This document shows positions 11,128 to 22,927 of a stretch of 64,000 bases of DNA, in pieces. The DNA comes from Pomphorhynchus laevis (lineage: Eukaryota > Acanthocephala > Palaeacanthocephala > Echinorhynchida > Pomphorhynchidae), in assembly GCA_012934845.2 (NCBI GenBank), contig WNNJ02002339.1:62001-126000 (forward strand), read 5' to 3'. Position 1 is the stretch's first letter. The number at the start of each line of letters is the position of its first letter. Under the pieces are notes generated by a model. That model was given only the letters and a program-made list of their open reading frames with translations, was not told where the DNA came from and did not search any database. The position numbers and the translations under genes are program-made.

Positions 11128-11473
11128 AGATCATCCACTGTCACATCTACTGCAACTGAGAGGTCAACCTTCTCTTCGCGGACACCCCCTGATGCTGAAA
11201 ACACAAAGGTACATGCATGCAGTTTCCTGCTTTGCCAAACGAGTCGTACGATCTTGGAATTCGCTTCAGAGTGCGACCGTTTTGTCGTCTACTGCTTCAA
11301 GTTTTTGCGCCCTACTGTATGATGACCCTTCCTTCTCAAGACAACGGTGGGATTTTCAGTAGTTTATCTGATGATGGAGGGACAAAACGACTCTTATTCT
11401 TTTTATTCTTTTTATTTTGTGAAGCAACTTGTAAAGAGCCTCGGCTCAATTCGTTGTCAATTAATAATAATAC
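11128..11473 (+). repeat. 340-bp inverted repeat, right arm
   Basis: Reverse complement of 5295-5637 with few differences. Just before it, the core CTGTCACATCTACTG is duplicated (about 11110 and 11137). The arm contains CTGATGATGG followed by AAAACGACT, together with an upstream GTCGT. This recalls a hammerhead core, but the GAAA box is not complete, so I do not call a ribozyme here. Confidence 0.85.
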
Positions 11474-11529
11474 TATACTAAAATTTACTAAATTTACACT
11501 ATACTAAAATTTGATTATCTCTGGAGTTA

Positions 11530-12840
11530 TGACTTCAACAATATGGTCTTTAAAGTGTACTCAATCAATCATATATACATTAATAACATTGTTAAGTCTT
11601 TTAATCTATCACAACTTGTTAATTTCAATACTAGAGGAATGGCACAACTTGATCTGATATATACGAATAGCAAGCCTAATATGGTACAACCGTCCGACTA
11701 TCGCCTTATGGGAAGTCAGATCATTGTACATGTTTAAATGCACTAAATCAAAAATATTCCATCAATAGTTTTTCTCGTTTTGGCGTTGTTCAGCACCAAC
11801 ATTTTCAATACCAATATAAATTAAATCATCCTATAAACATTACAGTTGGCACATGAAGCAGAGACGATAATTGGTAAATCCAAATTCAAAACAACAGGAC
11901 CCGGCGTCCCTGTATGAGTGACAAAGAAATTTCTAATATAATATTTCTTATATTGGTACAACTGATCCCGACATCGTTTCAACAATGCGTATTTCCTACA
12001 GTATTAAAACTGTCCACCGTAATACCCGTAGCCAAAAATAAAGATCAATTATCTATTGATGATCATAGCTTTTTCACCCATAGCTATTTTACCATTGATA
12101 TCACAAATTTTTGAAATTACGTTTGTTCGCAGATTTAAACACATGAATCAATCATTTCTTCTAATCAACATGGCTTTAAGTCAAATTCTTCTATCACTGA
12201 ATCTTAACCAAAAACTTTCACTACATATATTCTAAACTAGTCGCGAATACTGAACATTTCTTACAGTTATACCAACTTGATTTGATCAAAGCATTTGACA
12301 AAATAGATCATCAATTGCTACGTAATAAGCTTGTATTATTTGATATTCCACAATGGCCATTATCGTTGATATCATCATACCTTGAGCACAGATTGAATAG
12401 ATATTGTTATGGGAAGACTCATTAAAATTTGGATATAACAAAATGTGGTGTTCTACAAGGCGATGACAAGTCTCTACTACTATTTAACTTATTGAGGATC
12501 TACAGTCAATATCGCATAAGTGTACCTACGTTAAATATGCTGATGATCTCTAACTGATCATATCTGGCGATCATCTAGAGGAATTACAGAGCACTGTTAC
12601 GTCTGAAGTAGATCATATAGAATCATGATTAGTCGTAATGGTATGTCACTAAACTCTGGTAAATGTACATTGATGATACCATAAATAAAGAAACAGAAAA
12701 CGCAATCAACTCAATTATCAATATCGATATCGTCAGGTCAAACATCAAAATATTAGAAATAACAATATCTTAAGATCTATTGTGGAACATTCACATTATT
12801 AATGTTATCAGCAACTGCAACTCTCGACTGTATCTACTCC
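11530..12840 (+). mobile_element. Degenerate LINE fragment G
   Basis: Strongly decayed ORF2. Remnants are an endonuclease end (LVNFNTRGMAQLDLIYTNS, near 11605-11690), an RT entry (FPTVLKLSTVIPVAKN, 11990-12040), the RT block QLDLIKAFDKIDHQLLRNKL (12270-12330), CGVLQGD in place of GVPQGS (12445), and a palm remnant with ADDL (12540). Stops and frame changes are frequent throughout. The 3' end is lost where PLE P2 begins. By decay this is one of the oldest elements in the window. Confidence 0.7.
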
Positions 12841-13745
12841 GCAGGGGGTGGCGTTACGTTGATGACGTATTTTTGGTCTTAGAGTCACAACCGGATCTTG
12901 TCTTATTGGACAGAATTCTTAACTCTAAAGACGCACCCATACAGTGGAGCATCACTACTCCTGATGACATAAATTCTGTAAGTTTTTTCGATGTTGCAGT
13001 TCAGCAACACCACGAAAAAAGAAAACCTCTACAGAAAGCCGGGCATATGTTGGCTCCCACCTAATTGGTCATCTTACGGTAGCTACGTCTACAAAATGTT
13101 GAGAGCGAGAACACTGCTGTATCGACCTACGCTAATTTGTTCTTCACACGCTGACGACAACAAAGGGTCATTAATGAACACAAAGGGTCATTAATGAACA
13201 ACAAAGGGTCATTAATGTACTTGTTGCAAATGGCTATCCAGAATAAGCAATTAGAAGAGCCCCACGACTCTCACGTGTGGTAAGAAACGGAAGCAGATTG
13301 GGCGTCACAGTTTAGCAAAATGTTCGACTCGTTTTGCCCGCATTACTTATACTACCGATTCCGCTTGGAACCGTCTTCACCATTGTCTCATTTAGCTCGT
13401 TTGTTTAAACGAAAGTCCAATTTGGATAATTATACTGTTTACAGTATTAAATGTAACGTTTGCGAACAGTCATATGTAGGTCAGACATCGCAAAAAAAAA
13501 TTTATGCGTATAAAACAACATAAATATGTTCTACCAGGAGACACGAGTTCAGCTAAATGTAATCATGCTATGGATACTGATCACGATATTAATGGGACAT
13601 CGTGGAAAGTATTTGTTATGAAAATGACTTATCACGGAGACTCATCAAAGAAGCTATCTGCATCGATAACCAATATAATCCATTGCGTAAGAAACAAGTC
13701 GAACTGGGAGCTAAAACTTCCAATAACTGACCATATCATATAAAA
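12841..13745 (+). mobile_element. P2: Penelope-like element, end of RT plus GIY-YIG
   Basis: The RT catalytic box RYVDDVFLVLES (about 12860-12895) is followed by LNSKDAPIQWS and VSFFDVAV, matching the usual PLE order. The GIY-YIG part then reads YSIKCNVCEQSYVGQTSQKK (13440-13500) and RIKQHK (13506), with a conserved HAMDTDHDING block (13566-13595). The frame switches near 13010 and 13500. No N-terminal RT part is present, so the copy is 5'-truncated. It ends about 180 bases before B-1. Confidence 0.8.
13157..13221 (+). repeat. Tandem repeat, three copies of about 21 bp
   Basis: The unit CAAAGGGTCATTAATG recurs at about 13159, 13180 and 13203, separated by AACA-type spacers, inside the linker between the RT and GIY-YIG parts of P2. 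It probably arose by slippage. Confidence 0.8.
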
Positions 13746-14099
13746 TTGTGTTCTTTGTAATAAGCACCGACGTCACAGTATAATATGACATCTTATATTT
13801 CTTTCGCGTTAAGAAACATATGAGTGTCTTGCGTGATCAAATTCGCGAAATGTGTTGGAATTATTTGTCTGTCATGTGCAAATATATAAAGTCAAATAAT
13901 AACCCAAGTCATTAGATTTGCTTATCCTAGATTATTCGTCTACTAGTCGTATCTTTCCTGACCGCTCCCCTTCTGATATTGCCCAGCTCAATTTAGCTCG
14001 CATTGAGAAACATCGACGTGAAACAAACGGCGAGTTATCCTTATCTATACGTCAAATCAACGGAAATTTTAACGTTGTACACACAAGGCCAAAAATTCG

Positions 14100-17034
14100 A
14101 TGGCGTCCCATCTCTACCCCTTGTCTTCTTCGCTAGTCAATCTCGGTCCTAAGCATACTTTTCATCTTAGTCTATTCAACACTCGCTCCATTCTTCATAA
14201 AGCTGATATGCTTCTCGATATCTTCGATCGATTATCTATCGATATTCTCTGCATTATCGAATCCTGGCACTCTGACTCCGACGATCTTGCTATTCGTCGT
14301 CTTTGTCGCTCTGGTTGTTCTCTAGTTGAATCAGCTCGTCCAATTGCATATCATACATCTACTGCATCTAACCATGGCGGTATTGTTGCCATTGCTCGTC
14401 ACCCAATGTCTTTACGTAAAATCAACCTTAATATCCATTACACTTCGTTCGAATTACTCATATGCAGATTATCAACGCCTTTCCCTCTGGAACTTGTGAT
14501 TGTATACCGTCCAGGTTCAGTTGCCCCATCACGTATCTTCTTAAACAATCTTGCAGATCTAATGTCTCACTGTTCATTGTCTTATACTCCTTCTTTTGTT
14601 CTCGGTGACTTTAACATTCGTGTTGATCGCCCGTCTGACTCTGACTCTATCACTTTAACTAATCTTTTTTCTGATTTTAACTATAAATTACTTTCAACAA
14701 GCCCAACTCATATTCTCGGCGGTGCTCTCGACATCATTGCTGTTCCTAACTGCTTCAATGACTATACCTCCTTGTCAATTACTGATGCTGGTTTGTTTGA
14801 TCATTTCCTTATCACTCTTACTCTTACTCGTCCCCATCCTCCTTCTCCGCCTTTACCATTATCTACACCAAGTCGACCCTGGAAGCTTCTCGATATCTCT
14901 ATTGTCTACACAGCCTTACTCAATTCTTCACTCTTTTCACTTCCTCTTAACTATCTCTCTCCCGATGATCTCTGCATTCTGTTTGATTCTGAACCAATGT
15001 CGATACTCAATAATCTTCTGCCTAGTCGACTTCGACGTTCCCAGCGCTTGCACCATTCTCCCTGGTTCGATTCTGAACGTAGTCTTTCTAAGCGTCGACT
15101 CCGTCACTCTTTTCGTATATATAAACACTTTCTCAAACCTTCTCCCAACTCACTCCCTCCAAATCTTCATGATTCCTACTTTTCTCAACGCCGTTCATAT
15201 CTCATTCTTATACGTACTAAACGTACTATCTTTTGGCGAAATCAACTGAGTCATCTTCCAACTCTAAATCTCATTGGAAAATCTTAAACTCAATTATTTT
15301 ACGATCATATACTTCTTGTAATATAAATCCTGATGAATTTTCTTCTTATCTACAAACTAAGCTATCTAATTTACTTTCCCTACTACCCATATCCCCCTTG
15401 TACCCACTCTTCTCTTTAAATACTTCCCTCCCAGAACTATTCCACCTTCTTCCCTTTTCGTCTGATGAAGTTTCTTCGGTTCTGCTGTCATTACTTAATA
15501 AAACCTCTCCTTCTGACCCAATTCCCACTCACCTGTTTAAAAATATCTGCTCCTCTATCGTACCCTTCCTAACCACATTGTTCAACTCGTCCATCCGTAG
15601 CCGTACATTTCCTTCCTTCTGAAAATGCGCCACTGCTCGTCCTCTCATCAAAAGCAATCTATCGCGACCTCACTACCATCTTCGTACCGTCCTATCTCAC
15701 TTCTCCCAACCATCTCCAAACTCTTTAAGCGTCTCGTTCTTAAGCAAGTTAATATATATCTCTTTTCCTCTAACTTATTTCCTCCCTTCCAAGCCGCTTT
15801 TCGTCCCAATTACTCTTCCGAAATTGCATGTCTTAAAGTTTATTACGACTTACACATATCGCGCGATCATAAATTATGTAGTGTCATAGTTTCTCTTGAT
15901 CTATCGTCTGCTTTTGACATCGTCGATCACTCGATTCATCTCCATCGCCTTCGTCATGATTATGGCTTCTCTTTACCCACTGTATCATGGTTTTCTTCAT
16001 ATCTATCAAACCGTACATTTCGCGTCTATTTTAACTCTTCTCTCTCCCATCCTTCGTCCATTCCGTCCGGTGTTCCACAAGGCTCCGTATTAGGCCCTAT
16101 GCTTTTCTCTCTTCTTCTTAGTGATTTGTCTTCGATTTCTCATAAATTTAACTTCCATGTTATGCAATATGCTGATGACATTCTCATCTATGCTCACGCA
16201 CCTGTTTATCGTATTCACGATCTTATTGTTTCTGCTTCCGACTGTCTTGTCTCAATTCCCAATCATCTTTCTTCCCTTCTCCTTTCTCTGAATCCTGATA
16301 AATCCAAAATTATGTGGATCCTACCTCAACGCCTCGGCTTCGACCCTCCCTCCGTATCATTAAATTCTACAATTATTCCCATCGTTGATAATCTCGTTTT
16401 CCTAGGTTTCCATTTTGACAACCGACTTTCACTTAAACCTTTCGTTAGAGATAAAGTACGCTCATCTACCATTATACTCCGCAACCTCCGTCAAGTTCGT
16501 AGATTGATCGATTTCCCTTCTTGTATGACTCTCATATCTTCTCTCCTTTTTTCTAGACTCGATTATTGTCTTAGTCTATTTTCCAACTCACCTAAATCCA
16601 CTCTTTTTCCCGTACAACACATCGTTAACGCAGCCGTCCGAATTCTCCTCCGTCTTCGTCGTATTGATCATACATCCTACCATCCTGCTTCGTTCGATTT
16701 GTCTACAATTTATTGTCGTGTTCAAATTCGTCTTCTTATCGTTGCTTTCCGCCTTGTAAATTCTCATACCCCTTCATTTCTCAACCTTCCTTTTCTTGAC
16801 AATTCTCGTCCTGTTTACTGTTCTTTTCGTTCATGTAATTCGCTTATTTTACATGTCCCAAACTACTCTACCTCCTTTGGACTCCGCTCCTTCCTTGTGG
16901 CTGCTTCTCTATCGTGGAATCATCTGCCCATTTATATACGCCAATCAACATCTATGCCGTGCTTCAAACACCAAATCCGATCTTATTTGAATAATTTATG
17001 TTTGACTTTTTCATTTTTTGTTAGTGGATTGTAA
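14100..17034 (+). pseudogene. Family B ORF2 (APE endonuclease and reverse transcriptase), copy B-1
   Basis: The start is ATG 14100, in the same relative place as in A-4, B-2 and B-3. The endonuclease (14100 to about 14870) shows SLFNTRSILHK, IESWHSDSDD, VLGDFNIRVDRP, THILGGALDII and FDHFLITLTL. A basic linker (WFDSERSLSKRRLRHSFR) follows. The RT (15625 onward) shows YRPISLLPTISKL, VSLDLSSAFDIVDHS, GVPQGSVLGPMLFSLL and MQYADDILIYAHAP. The C-terminus reads SWNHLPIYIRQS. The frame shifts near 15249, an in-frame TGA lies near 15622, and the frame shifts again near 15650. It would act at target-primed reverse transcription in the nucleus. Confidence 0.88.
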
Positions 17035-17075
17035 GCGTGCTGCTGGCACGCATTTGCCACGTTAAATAAATTTTT
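17031..17075 (+). promoter_or_regulatory. 3' UTR stem-loop of family B (B-1)
   Basis: The stem GCGTGC (17035-17040) pairs with GCACGC (17046-17051) around loop TGCTG, followed by CATTTGCCACGTTAAATAAA. The same hairpin and tail occur at the 3' end of every A and B copy. In LINEs the element's RT commonly recognises a 3' stem-loop, which I infer is its role here. Confidence 0.7.
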
Positions 17076-17247
17076 ATTATTAACAGAGGTGGCTGTATTG
17101 AGCATAGATGTCAAAAAAATGTCAGCTCAAAACTGCCTGCGCAATACTCAATGTGACCAGTCATTTGACAATCACGGCAACAACGAGTTTTAAATTATAA
17201 CAAAGCTTAAACCCTCGAACGTACGAGCATCACCCGATCCTGTATCC

Positions 17248-19255
17248 ATGACAGAGATAAATTTGAAAAAATGTTCACTTGTCATTGCGTGCGACAAAAT
17301 AATTCAAATGTGTCCAAATCCTTTTAAGTTACCTATGCGTGATGCGATTAAGGAATTTATTGTTCTGATTACAACGTGTTTCGATGATTTTAATAAAACA
17401 AGAACAGATCGAAATGATCCTTTGAAAAGTACCACCGTGCTATGTCAAATTCTTTTGAGGAGAATTCCGACACGGAAAGTTAACCTAACTAAGAAAACCC
17501 TGGAAAGGAAAATACTACTTTGGAGAGGGGAAGAACTCAATGAGTTACTGGCAGTAGCCTGATTTTTACAAAAGTGTCGGGTAAATGGATTAGATAAGAA
17601 ATAAACCCACATCAAATATAAAGAAGGCTGTTATCCTTATTAAATCTGAATAAAATCAGCAAAGCCTCGCGATTATTCAAACAACCGTCTAGTAGTGGAA
17701 TATTGTCATTGGATACGGAAATTGATGGTATTACCGTGCTTTAGAAGCTAAGGGAGCTTCATCGTATTAACAAGTCGGTTTCTGTCAGCATGTTGCTTAG
17801 GGGTAGGTTGAACGGATGTGTTTAACATAATGCCTCGTGATTTTATGATTAGACACAAGAGAAAATTATGGCAGCAGCAAAACGAACACGCTGATCTGCG
17901 AGTCTGTCTTGAGTAAATTGATGGTTTGAGACACTTTCTTACATCATTTGGTTATAGCTCTTACCTTCTAGCCGACAATCTATGTGAATTCGCAATTTAG
18001 ATATTGACGGAATCTATCAAGCCATCTGTTCTGCAGGAATATACAGTAAGCTGTTCGATTCTATTAAACAATATGTCTGGTGTCATACCAATTGGAATCG
18101 GTGAGGTTGTGAGGAGAATAATTGGTCGTGCTTTGATTTCACATATCAATGATCTGACATAAGTGTGTGGGAGTTTGCAACTATGGTGGGGACCACAATG
18201 CGGTACTGAAATCGTTGTCCATTCAGTCCGAACAGCGTTTGAAAAATCAGTTGACGAATTTGTGCTATTGTTAGATGCAAGAAACGAATTTAATTGTGTT
18301 AACAGAGAAATGACTCTAACAAACATGAAATATGTATGCCCAGCTTTATCGACGATATTAAATAACAAGTATGGACAACCATCAATTTTCACTGTTGATA
18401 ATATTTCGCTATTGTCTCCGAAGGATTCACGCAAGAAGATCCGCTCACCATGGATGTTTACGTGCTGCATTAATGCTTCTAATTGACAGATTGAGCAAGA
18501 TTGCATATCGAGCAACCCACTACTGGTATGCAGACGATGGAGCATGTGCCGGACAAATCGATGACCTCTTAAAAGTTTGGGAATGTGCCAAGCAGTTGAG
18601 GCCGTATTATGGATACTTCTTAAATCCTAGAAAATGCAAGCTTCTGACGCACTGCGTAGAGCTAGGGATTAGTCTAAAGCGATTTGCATACGATGCCGTA
18701 CCTATATATAAAGATTGGGACCGGTGAATATGTGAAGTCTCGAGTTAAAGAAACAGTCGACGATTGGACGAAGTCACTTGATCAGCTTCATGAGATGGCA
18801 TCAATCAATGCATTCTCGGCCTACCTTCTATTGACAAGGGCCTTTCAACACCATCAAACTTATGTATTCAGAACTTGTAAAACCACAGTTGAATGGTTTA
18901 AAAGCCTTCGTTCGCGGCTGTTCGGGCACTTACTACCTCATATGTTAGGTACCGGGCCGATTGGAGAGGAAGATAGAGTACTGATACACTACCGTTCAAA
19001 TTTGGTGGACTCGGGATTTATAACTCAATCGACAGAGTAAATGCAGATTACGTGAACTCGTTAAGGATAGTTGAGCTTAATGGAAATGGTTGTCAACAAT
19101 TGGTTCTTCTGAACTATCGACAAAATTTGCTGAGCCACATTTGACATTCCAATTTTAGCAGATAGGCTCATATTTCATCAGATCTCATCCAATTCTCGAA
19201 GAGGGATCTTGCTTCGATTCTTAAAAGCGGCAGTACAGCTGGAGCATCGTCAGGG
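17248..19255 (+). mobile_element. I-1: degenerate RT element of the PHD/RT/nuclease class
   Basis: An N-terminal frame (17248-17562) ends in KKTLERKILLWRGEELNELL, which fits the segment before the RT in this class. Further pieces are QPCGT-type remnants with TEIVVHSVRTAFE (18205-18240), LLLDARNEFNCVN (18270), a palm box WYADDGACAG (18526-18555) and LRPYYGYFLNPRKCKLL. The thumb-like part is SINAFSAYLLLTRAFQHHQTYV (18800-18870), followed by a last SILKSGSTAGASS (19220). Frames change often and no stretch exceeds about 120 codons. The nuclease end is missing here; compare I-2. Confidence 0.65.
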
Positions 19256-20104
19256 ATGAGTAATAATTTCGTTTGAAAAACAAACATTTTTCATTTGAAA
19301 TGTTTTCAAAATGAAAAATAAAGAGTGTAATTGAAAACATATTAATAATATTCTTTAATATTATAAAGATAATATTCCTAAATAGAGTAGTTACGAAAGG
19401 CACACGTATTAAACTGTATAAGTTACAAATAAAATTGAAATATTATTAAAATTAACATATTTTGTTTAAGATAGTGATATCACTTAAAGGAAAATATATC
19501 GAATTTCTTACTATTCGTAAGTTTATTGTAATTTACATGACATTCGGTATTTACATAGAAGTAAAATAAATAATTTTACATGTAACGTGTTTTTTAAAAT
19601 CGGTATTATTGAATGTTGACAATAATTTATAAAAAATTAAATTCCCAATTCAAAATTATTCAAAATGCTCTAAATATTACGTGTGCTAGTGGAGATCATA
19701 ATTGGTAATCTTATAATTTAACAGTTGTTTTCTTCTAGAAAGTCAATTTTTTGAAGAATATTTAGGTACAGAATTCGTATTTCATGTGTAATATTTTATA
19801 TATTTCATAATATTTCATTGGTTTTTTTTATAAAGTCATGAACATTTTACTTTATAATATAATATTTTAAAGACTAGCGTCTTTAAATTAGCAGTTTAGT
19901 TGATTTTTTTTCGATGATTTCTTGGAAAACATAACTGATATCGTGCAGAAAAGCAGAAGCATCTCTCGAGAGGTGCTTCTGCCCTTCGTCTTCTGAATGT
20001 CGTGATGCTAACGTCATTGTCTTTAAATAAACTAAATCAATCCGGACCCCTCGAGTCGTTTTCTACAAAAACACATGCACATCCTCTATACTCGTAATCA
20101 CATC
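19256..20104. other. AT-rich spacer
   Basis: About 850 bases, very AT-rich. No frame, repeat or RNA gene is recognised. The GAGAGGTGCTTCTGCCCTTC stretch near 19970 is part of a small hairpin (AGAAGC/GCTTCT) of no clear meaning. Confidence 0.5.
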
Positions 20105-20621
20105 CTTGATTACTGCCTCAGTCTTTTCGCCACTTCTCCAAAATCCATCATCCTTCCCCTACAACGCATCATCAACTCTGCCGTTCGAGTGCTTCTACGT
20201 CTCCGTCGCTTTAACCTCACATCCCCATATCTTGCCCAACACTCCTGGCCCACCATCCACATCTGCATACAACTCCGCCTTCTCGTAACTTTTCGTCTCA
20301 TCACTGTCGTCTCCCCATCGTTCATCAATCTTCCTTTCTTAGACGACACTCGCCCCACCTCGCTATCGCTGCGTTCCCGTCATACCCTCTTATTTGACGT
20401 TCCCAATTACTGCAACAACTACGGTCTCCGATCCTTCCTCGTAGCCGCCCCACTCGCCTGGAATCAACTCCCTCTCAACGTCCGCTGCGCTCCGTCTTTT
20501 ATTACATTCAAATGTCGCCTCCGTACCCATCTCCTCGACACATAATTTAGATTAATTTTTGTTGTTGTCATGTTAGTGTGCGCCGGCACGCATTTTCCAT
20601 ATAAAAATAAATCTTTTTTAG
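20105..20621 (+). mobile_element. LINE family A, copy A-5, short 3' fragment
   Basis: The last 147 codons of ORF2 (from DYCLSLFATSPKS to RLRTHLLDT, stop near 20544) are open without a break. The 3' UTR follows with stem-loop GTGTGC/GCACGC (a G-T wobble in place of G-C) and the AAATAAATC tail. It ends where family E ORF1 sequence begins. I could not find a target-site duplication on the left side. Confidence 0.88.
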
Positions 20622-22449
20622 CTAGATGTGAGCTTCGAGAAAGGATGAAACATGGAGAATGCAATCTTATTATTCAAAATTTTTAAGTAGTGCTGTCTTC
20701 TTGTACTTTGAACAACCTTAATTTCACACTACCGAACTTCACAAATGATCGATCTCTTGGACTGCGTCGCATCTACGAACAATCGAATTCAAGAGCAAAC
20801 TTGTCAGTGATTGTATCTACTTCGTGTGGAAATCACATTAATGTACTATATTCGAACGTCCAAAGCATAGTTCCTAAATTGTTGAGATTTCATTACTTGT
20901 TGAAGAAATTAAGGCTAGTATCCTGGCTTTTAGTAAATCTTGTTTGCACTCGAACGTCAATGACTCAGAATTGGTGATTCCCAGTTATACATCATATCGT
21001 TGCGATCGTAAAAATACTATAGGTGGTGTGATCTTGTTCACACGTGATAGTCTTTTAGTAAGTGTATTGCATTACGATAGTGAAGAGGTCGGTTATCTAT
21101 TCTTATGGTGTAATTTAGAAAGTCCTGGTACATCGCTTGTGATTGTGCTTATTTATAGATCTTCTATGACATCTACAGAACGTCTTTGAGACGAGTTTGA
21201 ACAATTTGCCGTTTAAGAAAATTTGATTATACTAGATGATTTAAACATGTTCCATGAAGACTGGTCAAGTTATTCTAGTTTGAGTAGTTGTGATTTTAAA
21301 GCATCTACGTTACTTGATTCAATAAACGAACTGAATTACTTTCAGTATATTATAAAATGAACACGCGTTTTAGAGCTCCTTCTAAGAGTATGCTTGATTT
21401 ATGTTTGTCAAACAGTGATCTACATATTGAAATCAAGTATATCTCAGCAATTGGGAATAGTGATCATTGCTCTATATGGATACAGTTATCATTCGCTTTA
21501 CAAAATGTGAACATTTTTCAAGGAACTAAACATCTTTAAAGCTGATTACGATATCATACGTTGTCATCTTGATCATATAGCTTGGATGGACCCGTTTGTT
21601 GTAGGATTAGAAAGTGCGTGGGCATTTTTTCGCGATACGATATTTTATCTTCTTGACAGATTTGCACCTTTACGTACTTCGCACTCTAGTAAACACAATA
21701 AACCATGGTTTGATAGCGAACTGAGTAATCTTTTGAAAGAGTGTAAGGTATTGTACCGACTATATAGTGTACCGACTATATAGGAGAATATACGTTATAT
21801 CGTGACACTAGGAATAAGTTTAAGTATTTTAAAAGGCAAAAGGAACTAGACTCTGAGTAATCACTTACTAAGAACATAAGGTATGAACCGAATTTAATTT
21901 TCAAATATTGTACTTCAGAATATCGAAAGAAATGGAATTGAATCCCTTTACGTTTAAAACATGAAATAGTAGTGGATGATAACGTAGTCGCTGATACATT
22001 CGCTGAGACTTTCTTCCCAATGCTCGAATCTTATTCGAGAATTAGCTTCCAAAGTTGGCGAGCCACTGCAACGAATACTTATGTTCTCTATATCACAGTC
22101 AAAAATTATCAAAGATTGGAGAAAATCTATAAAAAATTATTTAACGTGGCAAATAGTTTGTTTAGTATTTGAGAAAAGTGATAGGTCATGTGCTGATAAT
22201 TTTAGACCAGTGAGTATATCACGTGCATTTGTTGTAAAGTTCTGGTGCATATAATTTTGTTGGAAATCATTCGACCCATTTCCGGTAATAATATATTGCA
22301 TCTTGCTAACATGTTTTTTAGGTATATGTCGACCTCCTCTAGTTTGCTGATTGCAAGAGATGATTGTGCGATTGCATTTGACATCGGCGTTGATACAGAT
22401 GTAATATTCATCTACTTATCCCATGCCTTTGATACAATGAACCATAATA
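20622..22449 (+). mobile_element. LINE fragment E, degenerate
   Basis: Starts with the end of an ORF1 C-terminal domain (RCELRERMKHGECNLIIQNF), close to the same block in family C. ORF2 follows: VLYSNVQSIVPKL (endonuclease start, 20838), GGVILFTRDSLLVS (21023), LIYRSS (21150), LDDLNMFHEDW (GDFN region, 21231), LDLCLSNSD and GNSDHCSIWI (21395-21480). After a linker (KPWFDSEL, 21703) come RT scraps CADNFRPVSISRAF (22190) and YLSHAFDTMNHNILIN (22413-22460). Many stops. The 3' half is lost. A 16-bp tandem duplication (CGACTATATAG unit) lies at 21756-21783. Confidence 0.75.
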
Positions 22450-22559
22450 TATTAATAAACAAACCTTATGATATTATTATATACAGAGCTTTGACCGATA
22501 AGGCCGTTTTGCCCGCTCATCGTACATTACAAAACATTAAACAAACATCAATTTCAACC
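22450..22559 (+). repeat. 105-bp sequence duplicated at 24441
   Basis: Almost identical to 24441-24547, with about three differences. Here it follows directly from the family E RT codons for NHNILIN and reads on in frame, so it is probably E sequence. The second copy stands at the very 5' end of insertion A-4. Confidence 0.85.
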
Positions 22560-22781
22560 AAACCAAGAGTAAGAACATCCAATGTTGCATTGATCAGCAT
22601 GTCTTATCCAAGTGTTGACCATGGCTTTGAATTGGCTCAATGATGACGCAGTCATGATGTCGTGAGGCAATGCGTTCCACAACTTTCTTACTCTGCGTGA
22701 CAATCGAGATACCATTGTCGACCTTCCAATTTGTCTCGCGCGTAATTCGAGAGAATGACCCCTAACAACTTTGTCGGACAT
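22554..22781 (-). pseudogene. LINE ORF2 C-terminal fragment
   Basis: The minus-strand frame reads LRARQIGRSTMVSRLSRRV and VRKLWNALPHDIMTASSLSQ, then FKAMVNTWI. This is the C-terminal block of CR1-group ORF2 (R...WN.LP..I..A.S...FK). It is related to family C but not the same copy. It is isolated, with no 3' tail recognised. Confidence 0.75.
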
Positions 22782-22844
22782 TCAATTTAACACATTCACT
22801 TGTGTATCCATCTATCCCCTTTAATAATAATACAATAATTTATT

Positions 22845-22880
22845 TAACGTGGCAAATGCGTGCAAAATGCACGCTTACAT
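22845..22880 (-). promoter_or_regulatory. 3' UTR stem-loop of family B (B-2)
   Basis: On the plus strand GCGTGC (22858-22863) pairs with GCACGC (22869-22874) around AAAAT. It is the same hairpin as in B-1 but with a changed loop. Confidence 0.7.
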
Positions 22881-22927
22881 GACCACTAACAAACAAAAAA
22901 AGAACATCAAAAGTCACAGATAATTAG

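Larger units (their letters stand above)
13925..17085 (+). mobile_element. LINE family B, copy B-1, 5'-truncated
   Basis: CR1/L2-type LINE that starts in the last third of ORF1 (frame 13918-14136, blocks SPSDIAQLNLARIEKHRRE and TRPKIRW). It contains all of ORF2 (14100-17034), the 3' UTR stem-loop (17035-17051) and a TAAATTTTTATTATT tail. ORF1 and ORF2 overlap by 37 bases in different frames, exactly as in A-4. ORF2 has one tryptophan-to-stop change near 15622 and at least two single-base frame changes, so the copy is recent but dead. Confidence 0.9.

Noticed and set aside
11128-11473. CTGATGATGG with GTCGT/ACGAC pairing in the 340-bp repeat
   Set aside because: The GAAA box reads CAAAA in both arms and stem I does not close next to the core.
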